A stretch of DNA of 64,000 nucleotides from BOG-908 sp965199235 (GTDB taxonomy: Bacteria > Pseudomonadota > Alphaproteobacteria > Acetobacterales > Acetobacteraceae), in contig CBDAQU010000002.1 of assembly GCA_965199235.1 (NCBI GenBank), positions 1,798,001 to 1,862,000 of the forward strand. The letters run 5' to 3'. A program made the position numbers and the translations under genes. The stretch's first letter is position 1. Each line of letters starts with the position of its first letter. Below the pieces are notes generated by a model, which worked only from the letters and a program-made list of their open reading frames with translations, ran no database searches and was not told where the DNA came from. Shown piece by piece: positions 44,858 through 53,906 of this stretch.

Positions 44858-46726
44858 CTACAGGGTGGGCGGTGCGTCTGCGCCGCAGAACGGTGCGTGC
44901 GGCATCATGGCCGAGAAATGGATTGTGAGCGGCCTGTCGTACGGCCAGACAGCCACCGGGTGCCAATGCCCGCCGTCGCGCGCCAGCAGGCCGGCCGTGC
45001 CCGGGGGCAACCCGCCCAGTCCCGCGCCGGAGCACGTCACCAAGGCACGGGTAGCGCCGGCAGACGCAGCATCGTCCAGGGCGGCGTCGTCGGCGGTAAG
45101 CTCGGTTCGGAAGCTCAGCCGCTGGCGTGGTGGGGTGAACAGCAGCACGCCGCGCAGCATGCTGCCGACCGCGTCGTCCAGATCGCCGGGCATCACCAAG
45201 GCGAGCGTCTGCCCGGACGCAAGGTAGGGCTCGGCGCGATGGGCGAACGCCCAGATCAGCGGCTGCGGCATCGCCAGGTCGAACCGCAACGCCGATGCCG
45301 CCGCGAATGGCAGCAGCAGCACGCCCCCGATCGCCGCCGTCGCGAGGCGCCGTTTGAACGTCCTGGACCGCTGGGCGAGCCAGCCCACCGCGGGCTGCCG
45401 AACCACAGGCAGCAGCGCCAGGATCGCGACAAGCGAGAGCTGGGACATGTAGCGGACATACGAGTGCGCGTGCACCGCCCAGCTGAGTGGAAAATGCGTG
45501 ACGTAGGTGAACAGCAGAAATAGAGGGAACAGCAGGACCAGCCCGCCGGCCAGCGCGAGAACGACCGTGCCGCGCTGCCACGGACGCTGCCGTTGCTCCC
45601 GCACGGCCAAGGCCAGCACGGCCGCGAGCCCGAGGAAGAGCACGTGCCCGGCCATGGCGTGCAGCACCGAGCCGAGTATCCGGGGCAGGTACGCCAGGTG
45701 CCAGTCCGCCACCGGCAGCATCTCGAGCTCGCCCATCTCGAAATGCCGCAGCACGAACCAGCGCCAGGCCAGGTAGACGATCAGCGCTGGTGCCAAGCTG
45801 GCTGTAACCAGCGCGCACCAGCGCAGCCGGGCGATGTCCGGGCAGGCGAGCCCCAGGCCCAGCAGGCACGCGCCGAGAGGCAGCAGCAGGCCGGGCGAGG
45901 ACTGCTTTATGTTCACCAGGGCGACGAGCACCAGGGCGAGCGACTTGGCCAACGTGCGGACCGAACTGCCGCGCCGCTCGGCCATGAGCAGGTCGGCCGA
46001 CAGCGAGACCGCGAACATCAGGGCGACCGCAAGCGGCGCCTCCCCATAACCGGCCAGGAATATCCTGGGCACGAAGCCCGGGTTGAGCGGCACGGCCAGC
46101 AGCAGGCCGGCGGCACAGGCCCACCAGGGCAGCGGCAGCGGATCGTCCACGCCGTCCCGGCCGGCTGCGACGCGGGCCAGCTTCAAAGCGGCCGCGCCGA
46201 GCAGCACGATGTTGAACAGGCCCATGGCGTTGGCGGCCAGCCCGCCGCTGACCAGGGAGGCCCCAAACGCCGCAAACTGCGTGTTGTAGGGGGCAGCCGG
46301 GAGCAACGAGTGGGATGGCGGCCCGCCGTCCCGGGGCAGCAGCGCGTGGTCGACCAGGAATGCCTGGTTGGGCAGCAGGTTGAGCCAGGTATCCACCTGG
46401 CTGGGGCGCGCCGGCAGCATCACCAGCCAGAGCGGCACGGTGAGCAGCGCCAGGCGCCACAGCCCGCCCTCCACCTGGCCCTGATAGCGGCAGCCCGCCA
46501 GCGCGAACAGGAAGCAGCCGACCATCGGCACGTAGAGGGTGAACGGCAAAGCCACCGCCCAGGCGGTCAACACCAGGCAGAGCGCGCCCCAGCCCGCCAG
46601 CAGGCAGATCTCCGGCGCCACGCGCCGCCCCGCCAGGCTACGGCCGCTCCACACCATCGCCGTCGCTGCAATCGCCATACTGAACGCTGTGCGGATGTCG
46701 GCGGCCTGCGGCAGGTAGTCCGTCAA
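44858..46726 (-). CDS. large polytopic membrane protein, possible GT-C glycosyltransferase
   Basis: Predicted 622-residue protein with about a dozen membrane segments and a soluble C-terminal region of ~120 residues (residues ~500 on). An extracytoplasmic loop containing DTWLNLLPNQAFLVDHALL and an Arg/Asp-rich first loop resemble GT-C enzymes that use lipid-linked sugars, but no diagnostic motif is certain. Start: TTG 46726 overlaps the TVP38-like stop (TTGA), implying coupling. I do not recognise the family beyond this. Confidence 0.6.
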   Translation of the reverse strand: MTDYLPQAADIRTAFSMAIAATAMVWSGRSLAGRRVAPEICLLAGWGALCLVLTAWAVALPFTLYVPMVGCFLFALAGCRYQGQVEGGLWRLALLTVPLWLVMLPARPSQVDTWLNLLPNQAFLVDHALLPRDGGPPSHSLLPAAPYNTQFAAFGASLVSGGLAANAMGLFNIVLLGAAALKLARVAAGRDGVDDPLPLPWWACAAGLLLAVPLNPGFVPRIFLAGYGEAPLAVALMFAVSLSADLLMAERRGSSVRTLAKSLALVLVALVNIKQSSPGLLLPLGACLLGLGLACPDIARLRWCALVTASLAPALIVYLAWRWFVLRHFEMGELEMLPVADWHLAYLPRILGSVLHAMAGHVLFLGLAAVLALAVREQRQRPWQRGTVVLALAGGLVLLFPLFLLFTYVTHFPLSWAVHAHSYVRYMSQLSLVAILALLPVVRQPAVGWLAQRSRTFKRRLATAAIGGVLLLPFAAASALRFDLAMPQPLIWAFAHRAEPYLASGQTLALVMPGDLDDAVGSMLRGVLLFTPPRQRLSFRTELTADDAALDDAASAGATRALVTCSGAGLGGLPPGTAGLLARDGGHWHPVAVWPYDRPLTIHFSAMMPHAPFCGADAPPTL

Positions 46727-47424
46727 GACCGGTGCGGTCTCCCGGTCTGAGGCTGCGAGTCGATCATCCCGTCGAAGCGACCGACGCGGTGTCTCGCGCG
46801 GGAAAGCAGCCAGCCCAGCACCGCGGACGCCGCGAACAGCCCAGCGCCGAGCGCGATCTGCACCGACCGGTCCACGTGCACGCCGCTGCCGGCCAACGCG
46901 AACACCGCCGTCTGCGGCACGTAGCCGATCAGGCTTGCGGCCAGGAACGCGCCCGCAGGCAGGCCGGACACGCCACCCATCAGGTTCAGCGCCAGGTTGT
47001 TGCCAACCGGCAGCAGCCGAAGCGTGAGCGTCGCCGTGAACGGGCGGCGCGCCAGCCAGCGGTCCATGCGCGCCAGCCGCGCCCCCAGCCGCCGCCGCGC
47101 CCAATCCCGAGCCACGATCCGCGCCCACCAGAACGCGATGGCGCAGCCCAGCACCTGCGCGAGGAGCGACACCGCGCCGCCCAGCCATGGGCCGAACGCG
47201 TAGCCTCCGGCAAAGGCCGCCATCTGCCGAGGCATGCCCAACCCTGTCAGGAGGGCGCCCGCCGCCACCAGGGTCGCTGCCCCTTGCAGGGTGGTCGGAG
47301 CGCCGGATACGAGGCCGGCTCCGACGCTACGCGCAGCCAGGCCGGCCGCCACCAGGCCGGCCAGCAGCAGCGCGCCCCGCAACGCCGAGGCGGCTGCCGA
47401 TCCCGCGTCAGCCGGTCGAGCCAA
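46723..47424 (-). CDS. TVP38/TMEM64 (VTT domain) membrane protein
   Basis: Predicted 233-residue membrane protein. The VTT/DedA-like region is seen in FAGGYAFGPWLGGAVSLL, RLLPVGNNLALNLMGG and SLIGYVPQTAVFALAG. DedA/VTT proteins act as lipid carriers or scramblases. TTG 47424 lies inside the dut 3' end (17-base overlap) and its stop overlaps the next gene's start, so dut, this gene and the large membrane protein form one transcript. Confidence 0.82.
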   Translation of the reverse strand: MARPADAGSAAASALRGALLLAGLVAAGLAARSVGAGLVSGAPTTLQGAATLVAAGALLTGLGMPRQMAAFAGGYAFGPWLGGAVSLLAQVLGCAIAFWWARIVARDWARRRLGARLARMDRWLARRPFTATLTLRLLPVGNNLALNLMGGVSGLPAGAFLAASLIGYVPQTAVFALAGSGVHVDRSVQIALGAGLFAASAVLGWLLSRARHRVGRFDGMIDSQPQTGRPHRS

Positions 47425-47872
47425 AGCCGCTCCCGCCCCGCGCCGACGTTTTGGAAAAGCGTTCGACGACGGTAAGATCCGGCCGCAGGACCGGCACGAA
47501 CATCATCTGCGCGATACGGTCGCCTGGCTCGATCAGCACGGGCGGGCTGCCGGCCTCGCTGCGGTTCCAGGCGCTGACCATGATCGGGCCGGTATAGTCG
47601 GCGTCGATCACGCCCACGAGGTTGCCCAGCACCAGCCCGTGTCCGTGGCCCCTGCCGGAGCGCGGGACGATGATCGCCGTGATCGAGCTGTCGGACATGT
47701 GCAGGGCGAAACCGGCAGGGATCAGGATGGCGGGCGCCTGGGCCTGCAAGCGGAGAGGCGCGTCGACGCAGGCGTGCAGGTCGATGGCCGCCGCCAGCTC
47801 GGTCTGGTAGCACGGCAGCCCCCACTCGTGCAGGCGAGGGTCCAGGACGACGATTTCGATGACAGCCTCCAA
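47408..47872 (-). CDS. dut: deoxyuridine triphosphatase
   Basis: Predicted 154-residue trimeric dUTPase hydrolysing dUTP to dUMP. The five motifs are present: AAIDLHAC, PRSGRGHGHG, GVIDADYTGPI with the catalytic Asp, PGDRIAQMMFVPV, and the C-terminal P-loop-like RGGSGFGSTG. The start is TTG 47872; no good ribosome-binding site is seen. It heads the VTT/large-membrane-protein transcript. The 132 bases between it and R2b show no gene. Confidence 0.95.
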   Translation of the reverse strand: MEAVIEIVVLDPRLHEWGLPCYQTELAAAIDLHACVDAPLRLQAQAPAILIPAGFALHMSDSSITAIIVPRSGRGHGHGLVLGNLVGVIDADYTGPIMVSAWNRSEAGSPPVLIEPGDRIAQMMFVPVLRPDLTVVERFSKTSARGGSGFGSTG

Positions 47873-48004
47873 GGCGCGTTGCGGCTGGCCGGACAGCTAT
47901 GCGGCACGCCCTAGCTCGGCCGCTTCTAAATCGCTTTCAGCCTGACGGTAAACTGCAGCGTGCTCTGGTCTTTGTTTGAACCGAAGCAATCACCGAGCCT
48001 CTGC

Positions 48005-48109
48005 TGGAGCATGATCGCTTCAGGTTGATCCTCAACCACGATACCATGCTCTGCAAACAAAGAGCGTAGAGCCTGATAGCTTCGGCTACCAGAAGCGATC
48101 AGGTTCTAG
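48005..48109. repeat. R2b: AGCATGATC repeat with extra hairpin
   Basis: The first ~50 bases match R2a; the rest carries a hairpin at 48072-48103 with nested arms CCTGAT/ATCAGG and GCTTC/GAAGC, then GGTTCTAG. The final CTAG gives the TAG stop of the hybrid kinase gene. The hairpin may terminate that transcript. R2a lacks the hairpin, so it looks like a deletion derivative. Confidence 0.75.
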
Positions 48110-50796
48110 GCTGCCGCCAGCCTCAGTTCCGCCGCCAAGGTGCTCGCCAGCAGGTCGGCCCTGAACGGCTTGCGCAGCGTCGCCCTCACATGCGGCCCAG
48201 CATCGTCCATCGCCGCCTGCCCGTAACCGGTCATCAGCACCACCGGCATGGCGGGGAAGATCGCCACCACCTCGGCCGCCAGCTCAATGCCCGTCATATG
48301 CGGCATCGTCAGGTCGGCCAGCACCAGGTCGACCTGGCCGGTCCTGAGCAGCAGCAGCGCGCCGGCGGCGCTGTCGGCTTCCAGCACCTCCGCGCCGAGC
48401 TCCTCCAGCATGGACCGTGCGATCTCGCGCACGTCGGTGTCGTCGTCGACCAGCAGCAGCTTGGCGCCTGACAGGGCGCGGATCGCAGTCTGCTGCGGCA
48501 GCATCGGCCGGGCGACGGGGGCGCTGGTGCGCGCGCGCGGCAGATAGAGGCTGACCGTCGTTCCCTGGCCTGGCTGGCTGGTGATGCGCACGCCGCCGCC
48601 CAGCTGCTGGGCCACGCCCAGCACGTGAGGCAGGCCGAGGCCGGAGCCGCGGCCTACCTCCTTGGTGGTGTAGAAAGGCTCGAAGACCCGCGACAGCACC
48701 TGCTGCGTCATGCCGTGCCCGGTGTCGGAAACGTGCAGCACGGCGTACTCGCCGGCCGGCGGATCCTCCGCGCGGACCGCAGCACCCATGCGGAGGTTTG
48801 CGGTGCGTATGATCAGCCGGCCGCCACCGGGCATCGCATCGCGCGCGTTGATCGCGAGGTTCAGCAGCGCCAGCTCCAGCTGGGCGGCGTCGGCCAAGGC
48901 GGGCCAGACGTCCTCGTCGGCGAGCACCTCCACCTCGATCAGACGCCCGAGCGTCCCCTCCATCAACTGGCTCATCCCGCCCACCAGCACATTGAGGTCG
49001 ACCGGCGCCACCTGCAGGTTCTGGCGCCTGGCAAAGGCCAGCAACTGGCCGGTCAGCCCGGCCCCTCGGCCGGTCGCACGCAGCGCGTTGGCCAGCAGCG
49101 CCCTGGCACGGCTGCCATGGCCGAAGGCGTTGTCCACGTAGGGCGTCAGCAGGTCGAGGCAGCCGGACACCGCCATCAGCAGGTTGTTGAACTCGTGCGC
49201 CACGCCGCCGGTCAGCTGCCCCACCGCCTCCAGACGCTGCGAGCGCCGCCGTGCCTCCTCGGCCTCCAGCCGGGCGGTCACGTCCTGCAGCGTCGTCACC
49301 GTCAGCTTGACCGCGCCCTCCCCGTCACGCAACGGGCTGGCATTGACTTCCAGCTCCACGGGCCCCCGTTCCAGCTCCTGTCCGTCCTGATCCTGGCCGT
49401 CCTGGCCGTACAGGGTCAGCAGCTCGCGGCTGACCGGCAGGCCCGCGCGGGCGCGGGCGGAAGGCTCCTCCTCGGCGGTCAGCGCCGAGGTGCCGCGGTG
49501 AAGCACCGGCCAGTCGGCCAGTTCGATCCTGCCCTGCATGGGCAGGCGCAACAGCCGGCGCGCCTCCTGGTTGATGAACCGCAGCCGGCCGTCCGCGTAA
49601 TGCACCACCACGCCGACCAGCATGTGGTTGAGGATGTCGTCGAGCTGCCGGCGCTGCTCCTCGAGCGCCGCGTTGACGCGCGCCAGCTCGCCGGTGCGCG
49701 CCTCCACCCTCGTTGCGAGCGAAACGTTCAACGCGCCCAGCGCTTCCCGGCGTTCGACCAGGAACTGGAACGCCTCCAGCATCGCGCGCGCCACGGCATC
49801 GGCCTCTGCCAGCCCTTGCGGGATGGCCGTCCAGCGCCCGCCTTCGCCAAGCCTCTGCGCCGCCCGGGCCATCGCCTCGATCGGCCTGGCAATGCCGCGC
49901 GCGACGTAGAGGGCGCCGAGCAGGCCGATCACGATGGCGACGGTCTCGAGCCAGATCAGCTCCACGGTGGAGCGCCGACCAGCCGCGGTGATCAGCAGGC
50001 GAGGCGAGGCGACAGCCACCGTCCAGCCGGACAGGGCCGACCGGCTGAACGCGACCACGACCGGCGTGCCGTCCGACGATATCCCGTCGCGCACCGTTTC
50101 GGCCCCGCGCGCCAGCTCTCCAAGCCATCCCTGCCCCGCCCCGGAACCCTGGACCGCCTCGCCCACGTATCTTTGCAGCTCGCGCGTGCTGGCAACCGTC
50201 GTGTCGGCGGTGTCGGTGATGCTGGCGGTCCAGCCGGCCGGCAGGGGGTCGCGTGCCAGCAGCGCCTGCATGGTGGCTGCAGGCATCACCAGCGCCAAAT
50301 CGTAGGCATGCCGACCGCCTAGGCTGACCGGCAGCATGATCTGTGCCGCCAGCACGCCGGTCGTGTCCGGCGTGCCGATGGCCGAAATCACCGGCTCACC
50401 GACCGCAACCTCGGACGTGCCGGCCGCCTGCAGCGCAGATGGATGCTGACCCGCAGGACGGCCCGTGTCGATCACCGGCCTGCCTGCGGCATCGATCAGC
50501 GTGAGCGAGGTCCTCGGCATGGCGGTGGCGCGTGCCAGCCGGTCGAACTCGTCGGTCTGGCCGAGCTTCAGCTCGTCGGTGGCGGCCAGCGTGCGAAGCA
50601 GCACCTCGGCCTGCACGAACTCGCGGTCCACCAACTGGTCCAGCCCACGCGCGGTGACGAGCAGGGCGGTGTCGGCACCCTGCCGTGCGGTGACGAAGAT
50701 GCGCCACGTGAGAAACGTCGAGATCGCCAGGCCAGGCAGGACGAGCAGCAAGGCCAGCCGCAGCAACCTGGCGCGGACGCTTCCATTCCGTCTCAT
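48106..50796 (-). CDS. hybrid sensor histidine kinase/response regulator
   Basis: Predicted 896-residue membrane sensor. Order: N-terminal helix (LLRLALLLVLPGLAIST), periplasmic sensing region to ~280, second helix (VELIWLETVAIVIGLLGA), HAMP, coiled coil (ARVNAALEEQRRQLDDILN), a PAS-like domain (VVHYADGRLRFINQEARRLL), HisKA with GGVAHEFNNLL (His 534), ATPase with LLNLAINARDAMPGGG, GHGMTQ and GSGLGLPHV, and a receiver with LVLADLTMPHM (Asp 828). No separate DNA-binding regulator is nearby, so output is unknown. The stop lies in the R2b repeat. Confidence 0.93.
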   Translation of the reverse strand: MRRNGSVRARLLRLALLLVLPGLAISTFLTWRIFVTARQGADTALLVTARGLDQLVDREFVQAEVLLRTLAATDELKLGQTDEFDRLARATAMPRTSLTLIDAAGRPVIDTGRPAGQHPSALQAAGTSEVAVGEPVISAIGTPDTTGVLAAQIMLPVSLGGRHAYDLALVMPAATMQALLARDPLPAGWTASITDTADTTVASTRELQRYVGEAVQGSGAGQGWLGELARGAETVRDGISSDGTPVVVAFSRSALSGWTVAVASPRLLITAAGRRSTVELIWLETVAIVIGLLGALYVARGIARPIEAMARAAQRLGEGGRWTAIPQGLAEADAVARAMLEAFQFLVERREALGALNVSLATRVEARTGELARVNAALEEQRRQLDDILNHMLVGVVVHYADGRLRFINQEARRLLRLPMQGRIELADWPVLHRGTSALTAEEEPSARARAGLPVSRELLTLYGQDGQDQDGQELERGPVELEVNASPLRDGEGAVKLTVTTLQDVTARLEAEEARRRSQRLEAVGQLTGGVAHEFNNLLMAVSGCLDLLTPYVDNAFGHGSRARALLANALRATGRGAGLTGQLLAFARRQNLQVAPVDLNVLVGGMSQLMEGTLGRLIEVEVLADEDVWPALADAAQLELALLNLAINARDAMPGGGRLIIRTANLRMGAAVRAEDPPAGEYAVLHVSDTGHGMTQQVLSRVFEPFYTTKEVGRGSGLGLPHVLGVAQQLGGGVRITSQPGQGTTVSLYLPRARTSAPVARPMLPQQTAIRALSGAKLLLVDDDTDVREIARSMLEELGAEVLEADSAAGALLLLRTGQVDLVLADLTMPHMTGIELAAEVVAIFPAMPVVLMTGYGQAAMDDAGPHVRATLRKPFRADLLASTLAAELRLAAA

Positions 50797-50845
50797 GTCA
50801 AGGGCGGATCGTGTTCGATGGCGCTCCGCAGACCTCGCAGATCAC

Positions 50846-52078
50846 TCACGTAACAGCGTGGTCTCTCCCGAGCGTTTCGGCAATCCGTTTCGCTAGCCGT
50901 ATCGCTACGTCTTCCTTGGGAAGTTCCGGCCAGTGCTCCTCGCCGGCCGGGGAGATCAGGTGGACGGTGTTGCGTGCCCCGCCCATCGCGCCCGTTTCAG
51001 GTCGCACGTCGTTGGCCACGATCCAGTCGCACCCCTTGCGGGCGAGCTTGGCGCGCGCGTTGGCCAGCAGGTCGTCGGTCTCGGCCGCGAACCCAACGGT
51101 CAGCAGCGGCCGGGCCGGGCCGGGCCGGGAGAGGGTCGCCAGTATGTCCTCGGTCGACACGAGGTCCAGCACCGGCGGCCCCGCGTCCTTCTTGAGCTTG
51201 GCCGACGCCGGCCGGGCCATGCGCCAATCGGCGACCGCGGCGGCGAACACCGCGGCGTCGGCGGGCAGCGCCCGCCGGCACGCCGCCAGCATCTCGGCGG
51301 CCGTATCCACCCGGCAGACCGTGATCCCGGGCGGATCGGGCAATGCCACCGGGCCGCTGACCAGGGTGACGCGCGCGCCAAGGGCGGCCGCCGCATGTGC
51401 GATGGCGAAACCCTGGCGCCCGCTGCTGCGGTTGGCGATCACCCGCACCGCGTCCACCGGCTCGTGGGTCGGCCCTGCGGTGACCAGCACGTGCCGCCCG
51501 GCCAGCAGCGCGCCGTCGGCAAAGTGCTGCTCGACCGCCGCCACGATGGCGGCCGGTTCGGCCAGCCGGCCCGGCCCGTATTCGTGGCATGCCATCTCGC
51601 CCTCGTCTGGCCCCACGAAGCGCACGCCCCGGGCGGCGAGCGTCGCGACATTGGCCTGCGTCGCCGCGTGCTGCCACATGCGCACGTTCATCGCGGGCGC
51701 CGCCAGCACCGGCTTGTCGGTCGCCAGCAGCACCGTGGTCGCCAGGTCGTTGGCCAGGCCCGCCGCCGCGCGCGCCAGCAGGTCGGCCGAGGCAGGTGCG
51801 ACGACGATGAGGTCGGCCGAGCGGCTGAGCTGGATGTGGCCCAGCTCGCTCTCGTCGGTCAGCGACCACAGGTCGGTGTAGACCTTGGCACCCGTCAGCG
51901 CCTGCAGCGACATCGCCGTCACGAAGCGTGCACCCGACTCGGTCAGCACCGAGGTCACGCCGTAGCCCGCGCGCTGCAGCAGACGCACCAGCTCCAGCGC
52001 CTTGTACGCAGCGATCCCCCCCGAAACGATCAGCAGGACCCGCCTCTTCTCCAGCGACTGACGACCGACGACTGACAA
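50846..52078 (-). CDS. coaBC: phosphopantothenoylcysteine decarboxylase/synthase
   Basis: Predicted 410-residue bifunctional coenzyme A enzyme. The CoaC half has LLIVSGGIAAYKALELVR, APAMNVRMW and GEMACHEYGPGRLAEP with the catalytic Cys. The CoaB half has VLVTAGPTHEPVDAVRVIAN, NRSSGRQGFAIA and CDWIVANDV. It couples 4'-phosphopantothenate with cysteine and decarboxylates it. TTG 52078 begins six bases after the ubiE stop, so it is cotranscribed with ubiE, a common alphaproteobacterial pairing. Confidence 0.95.
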   Translation of the reverse strand: MSVVGRQSLEKRRVLLIVSGGIAAYKALELVRLLQRAGYGVTSVLTESGARFVTAMSLQALTGAKVYTDLWSLTDESELGHIQLSRSADLIVVAPASADLLARAAAGLANDLATTVLLATDKPVLAAPAMNVRMWQHAATQANVATLAARGVRFVGPDEGEMACHEYGPGRLAEPAAIVAAVEQHFADGALLAGRHVLVTAGPTHEPVDAVRVIANRSSGRQGFAIAHAAAALGARVTLVSGPVALPDPPGITVCRVDTAAEMLAACRRALPADAAVFAAAVADWRMARPASAKLKKDAGPPVLDLVSTEDILATLSRPGPARPLLTVGFAAETDDLLANARAKLARKGCDWIVANDVRPETGAMGGARNTVHLISPAGEEHWPELPKEDVAIRLAKRIAETLGRDHAVT

Positions 52079-52083
52079 CTGGT

Positions 52084-52878
52084 TCAGAGTCGCCAGCCAC
52101 TGTGGATGGCCGCGATACCTCCTGAGAGGTTCTCGAAGCGCACCTGGTCCAGGCCAGCCTGCTCCATCATCGCGGCGAGCGTTTCCTGGTCGGGGAACAT
52201 GCGTATGCTCTCGGCCAGGTAGCGGTAGCTCTCGCTGTCGCCGGCGATCAGCCTGCCCAAGGTGGGCAGCACGCCGAACGACCAGCGGTCATACGCGCCG
52301 TCCAGCACGGCCACCTGAAGGCGGGAGAACTCCAGGCAGAAGAACCGCCCGCCAGGCTTGAGCACGCGCTTGGCCTCACGCAGCACGGCGAGCTTGTCGG
52401 TGCAGTTGCGCAGGCCGAAGGCGATGCTGACGACGTCCGCGCATCCCGCGGGCAACGGCAGCTGCTCGGCATCGGCGACCGCGTATGCAAGTCCCGCAAC
52501 CAGGCCGCGCCGGATCGCCCTGTCCCGGCCCGCTTGCAGCATCGCCGCATTGATGTCGGTCAGCAGCACGGGGCCGCCGCCCATCGACGCCCAGGCGCCG
52601 GCGATGTCGCCCGTGCCGGACGCCAGATCGAGCAGGGTCTTGGCCGGCGCCGGCCGCAGCCGGGTGGCAAAGATGCGTTTCCACACGCGATGGATGCCGA
52701 GCGACATCACGTCGTTCATCAGGTCGTATTTCGGCGCCACGCTGTCGAACACCGCGCGCACCAGCGGTTTCTTCTGCCCGGCCGGCACGCGCCGGTAGCC
52801 GAAATCGGTGTCCTGCGCCCCGACGTTTGGCGGGCTGTCGTTCTCGCCCGGTCCGTGAGCGGCCTGTTGGTTTGTCAC
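52084..52878 (-). CDS. ubiE: ubiquinone/menaquinone methyltransferase
   Basis: Predicted 264-residue SAM-dependent methylase of quinone biosynthesis. Family motifs: SVAPKYDLMNDVMSLGIHR, DLASGTGDIAGA near residue 84, GLRNCTDKLAVLREAKRVLK, EFSR and the C-terminal GGIAAIHSGW. GTG 52878 diverges from mutM over 27 bases. It is followed by coaBC. A much longer open frame continues upstream through mutM antisense, which is not coding. Confidence 0.95.
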   Translation of the reverse strand: MTNQQAAHGPGENDSPPNVGAQDTDFGYRRVPAGQKKPLVRAVFDSVAPKYDLMNDVMSLGIHRVWKRIFATRLRPAPAKTLLDLASGTGDIAGAWASMGGGPVLLTDINAAMLQAGRDRAIRRGLVAGLAYAVADAEQLPLPAGCADVVSIAFGLRNCTDKLAVLREAKRVLKPGGRFFCLEFSRLQVAVLDGAYDRWSFGVLPTLGRLIAGDSESYRYLAESIRMFPDQETLAAMMEQAGLDQVRFENLSGGIAAIHSGWRL

Positions 52879-52905
52879 GTGCGGTGTATAGCCTGACACT
52901 GCGCC

Positions 52906-53751
52906 ATGCCGGAACTCCCAGAAGTCGAAACCGTAATGCGCGGCCTGAGCGCCAGGCTGCTCGGCCGGGTCGTGGTCAGCGCGGTGCTGCGCCGGGGCGA
53001 CCTTCGCTGGAGGGTGCCTGACGGGTTTGCCGCGGCCTTGACGGGCGCGCGGGTGGCAGGCTTCGCCCGGCGCGGCAAATACATCCTGATGCGGCTGGAG
53101 GGGGGCGTGTCCATCCTTCTGCATCTGGGCATGTCCGGCCGGATGAACATCACCCACCCGGGGCATGCCGAGAGTCTGCCCGTCCTGCACGAACACCTGG
53201 TGCTGCTGACCGAGGACGGCTGGCGCGTCGCTCTCGTCGACCCACGACGGTTCGGCAGCCTGGACCTGGTGCCGACCGCGTCCGAGCACGCCCACCGGCT
53301 GCTGGCCGGCCTTGGTCCGGAGCCGCTGGAGGCGGATTTCGACCACGCCTATCTTTCGGCGGCCGTGCGGGGCCGGCGAACCCCCATCAAGGCGGCCTTG
53401 CTGGACCAGGGCGTCGTCGCGGGATTGGGCAACATTTACGTCTGCGAGGCGCTGTTCCGGGCCAGGATCTCCCCCAGGCGCCTGGCGGCCAGCGTCGCCG
53501 GCGCGCGGGCGGCGCGCCTGGTGCCGGCCATCCGGGCGACCCTGACCGAAGCGATCGCGGCCGGCGGATCCTCGCTGCGCGACTACGTCCAGCCGAGCGG
53601 GGAACTCGGCTATTTCCAGCACGCGTGGAAGGTTTACGGCCGGTTCGGGCAGCCATGCGAGCGCTGCCCCGGCCGGCCGAAATGCGTCGGCATCGACCGC
53701 ATCGTCCAGTCCGGCCGCAGCACTTTTTTGTGCAATGCGACCCAACATTGA
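52906..53751 (+). CDS. mutM: formamidopyrimidine-DNA glycosylase
   Basis: Predicted 281-residue base-excision repair enzyme for 8-oxoguanine. N-terminus MPELPEVETVMRGL carries the catalytic Pro2 and Glu3; GKYILMRLEGG, LGMSGR and GLGNIYVCEALFRARI follow. The C-terminal zinc finger has CERC but ends GRSTFLCNATQH, so the fourth Cys of the C4 finger appears to be Thr. Upstream it diverges from ubiE. The Zn site may be altered or use other ligands. Confidence 0.93.
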   Translation: MPELPEVETVMRGLSARLLGRVVVSAVLRRGDLRWRVPDGFAAALTGARVAGFARRGKYILMRLEGGVSILLHLGMSGRMNITHPGHAESLPVLHEHLVLLTEDGWRVALVDPRRFGSLDLVPTASEHAHRLLAGLGPEPLEADFDHAYLSAAVRGRRTPIKAALLDQGVVAGLGNIYVCEALFRARISPRRLAASVAGARAARLVPAIRATLTEAIAAGGSSLRDYVQPSGELGYFQHAWKVYGRFGQPCERCPGRPKCVGIDRIVQSGRSTFLCNATQH

Positions 53752-53797
53752 AAAACGTCCGGCGCCTGCGTTGGGAATGCAAGGCGTCCGACTCCGC

Positions 53798-53826
53798 TTG
53801 ACACCCTCCAGACCCCCTCCTAGAAA
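53798..53826 (+). promoter_or_regulatory. sigma-70 promoter for rpsT
   Basis: TTGACA (53798), 17-base spacer, TAGAAA (53821) is a near-ideal housekeeping promoter, with transcription expected to begin about 70-75 bases before the rpsT ATG. The GC-rich spacer is unusual only in being C-rich. Confidence 0.7.
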
Positions 53827-53906
53827 ACGTGCTCTCCGATGCCTCGGGATAGCCCTTTGTGTGCCGGATAGAGTGCTTCGCGACAGACAGAGATTGATTC
53901 GAGCCA

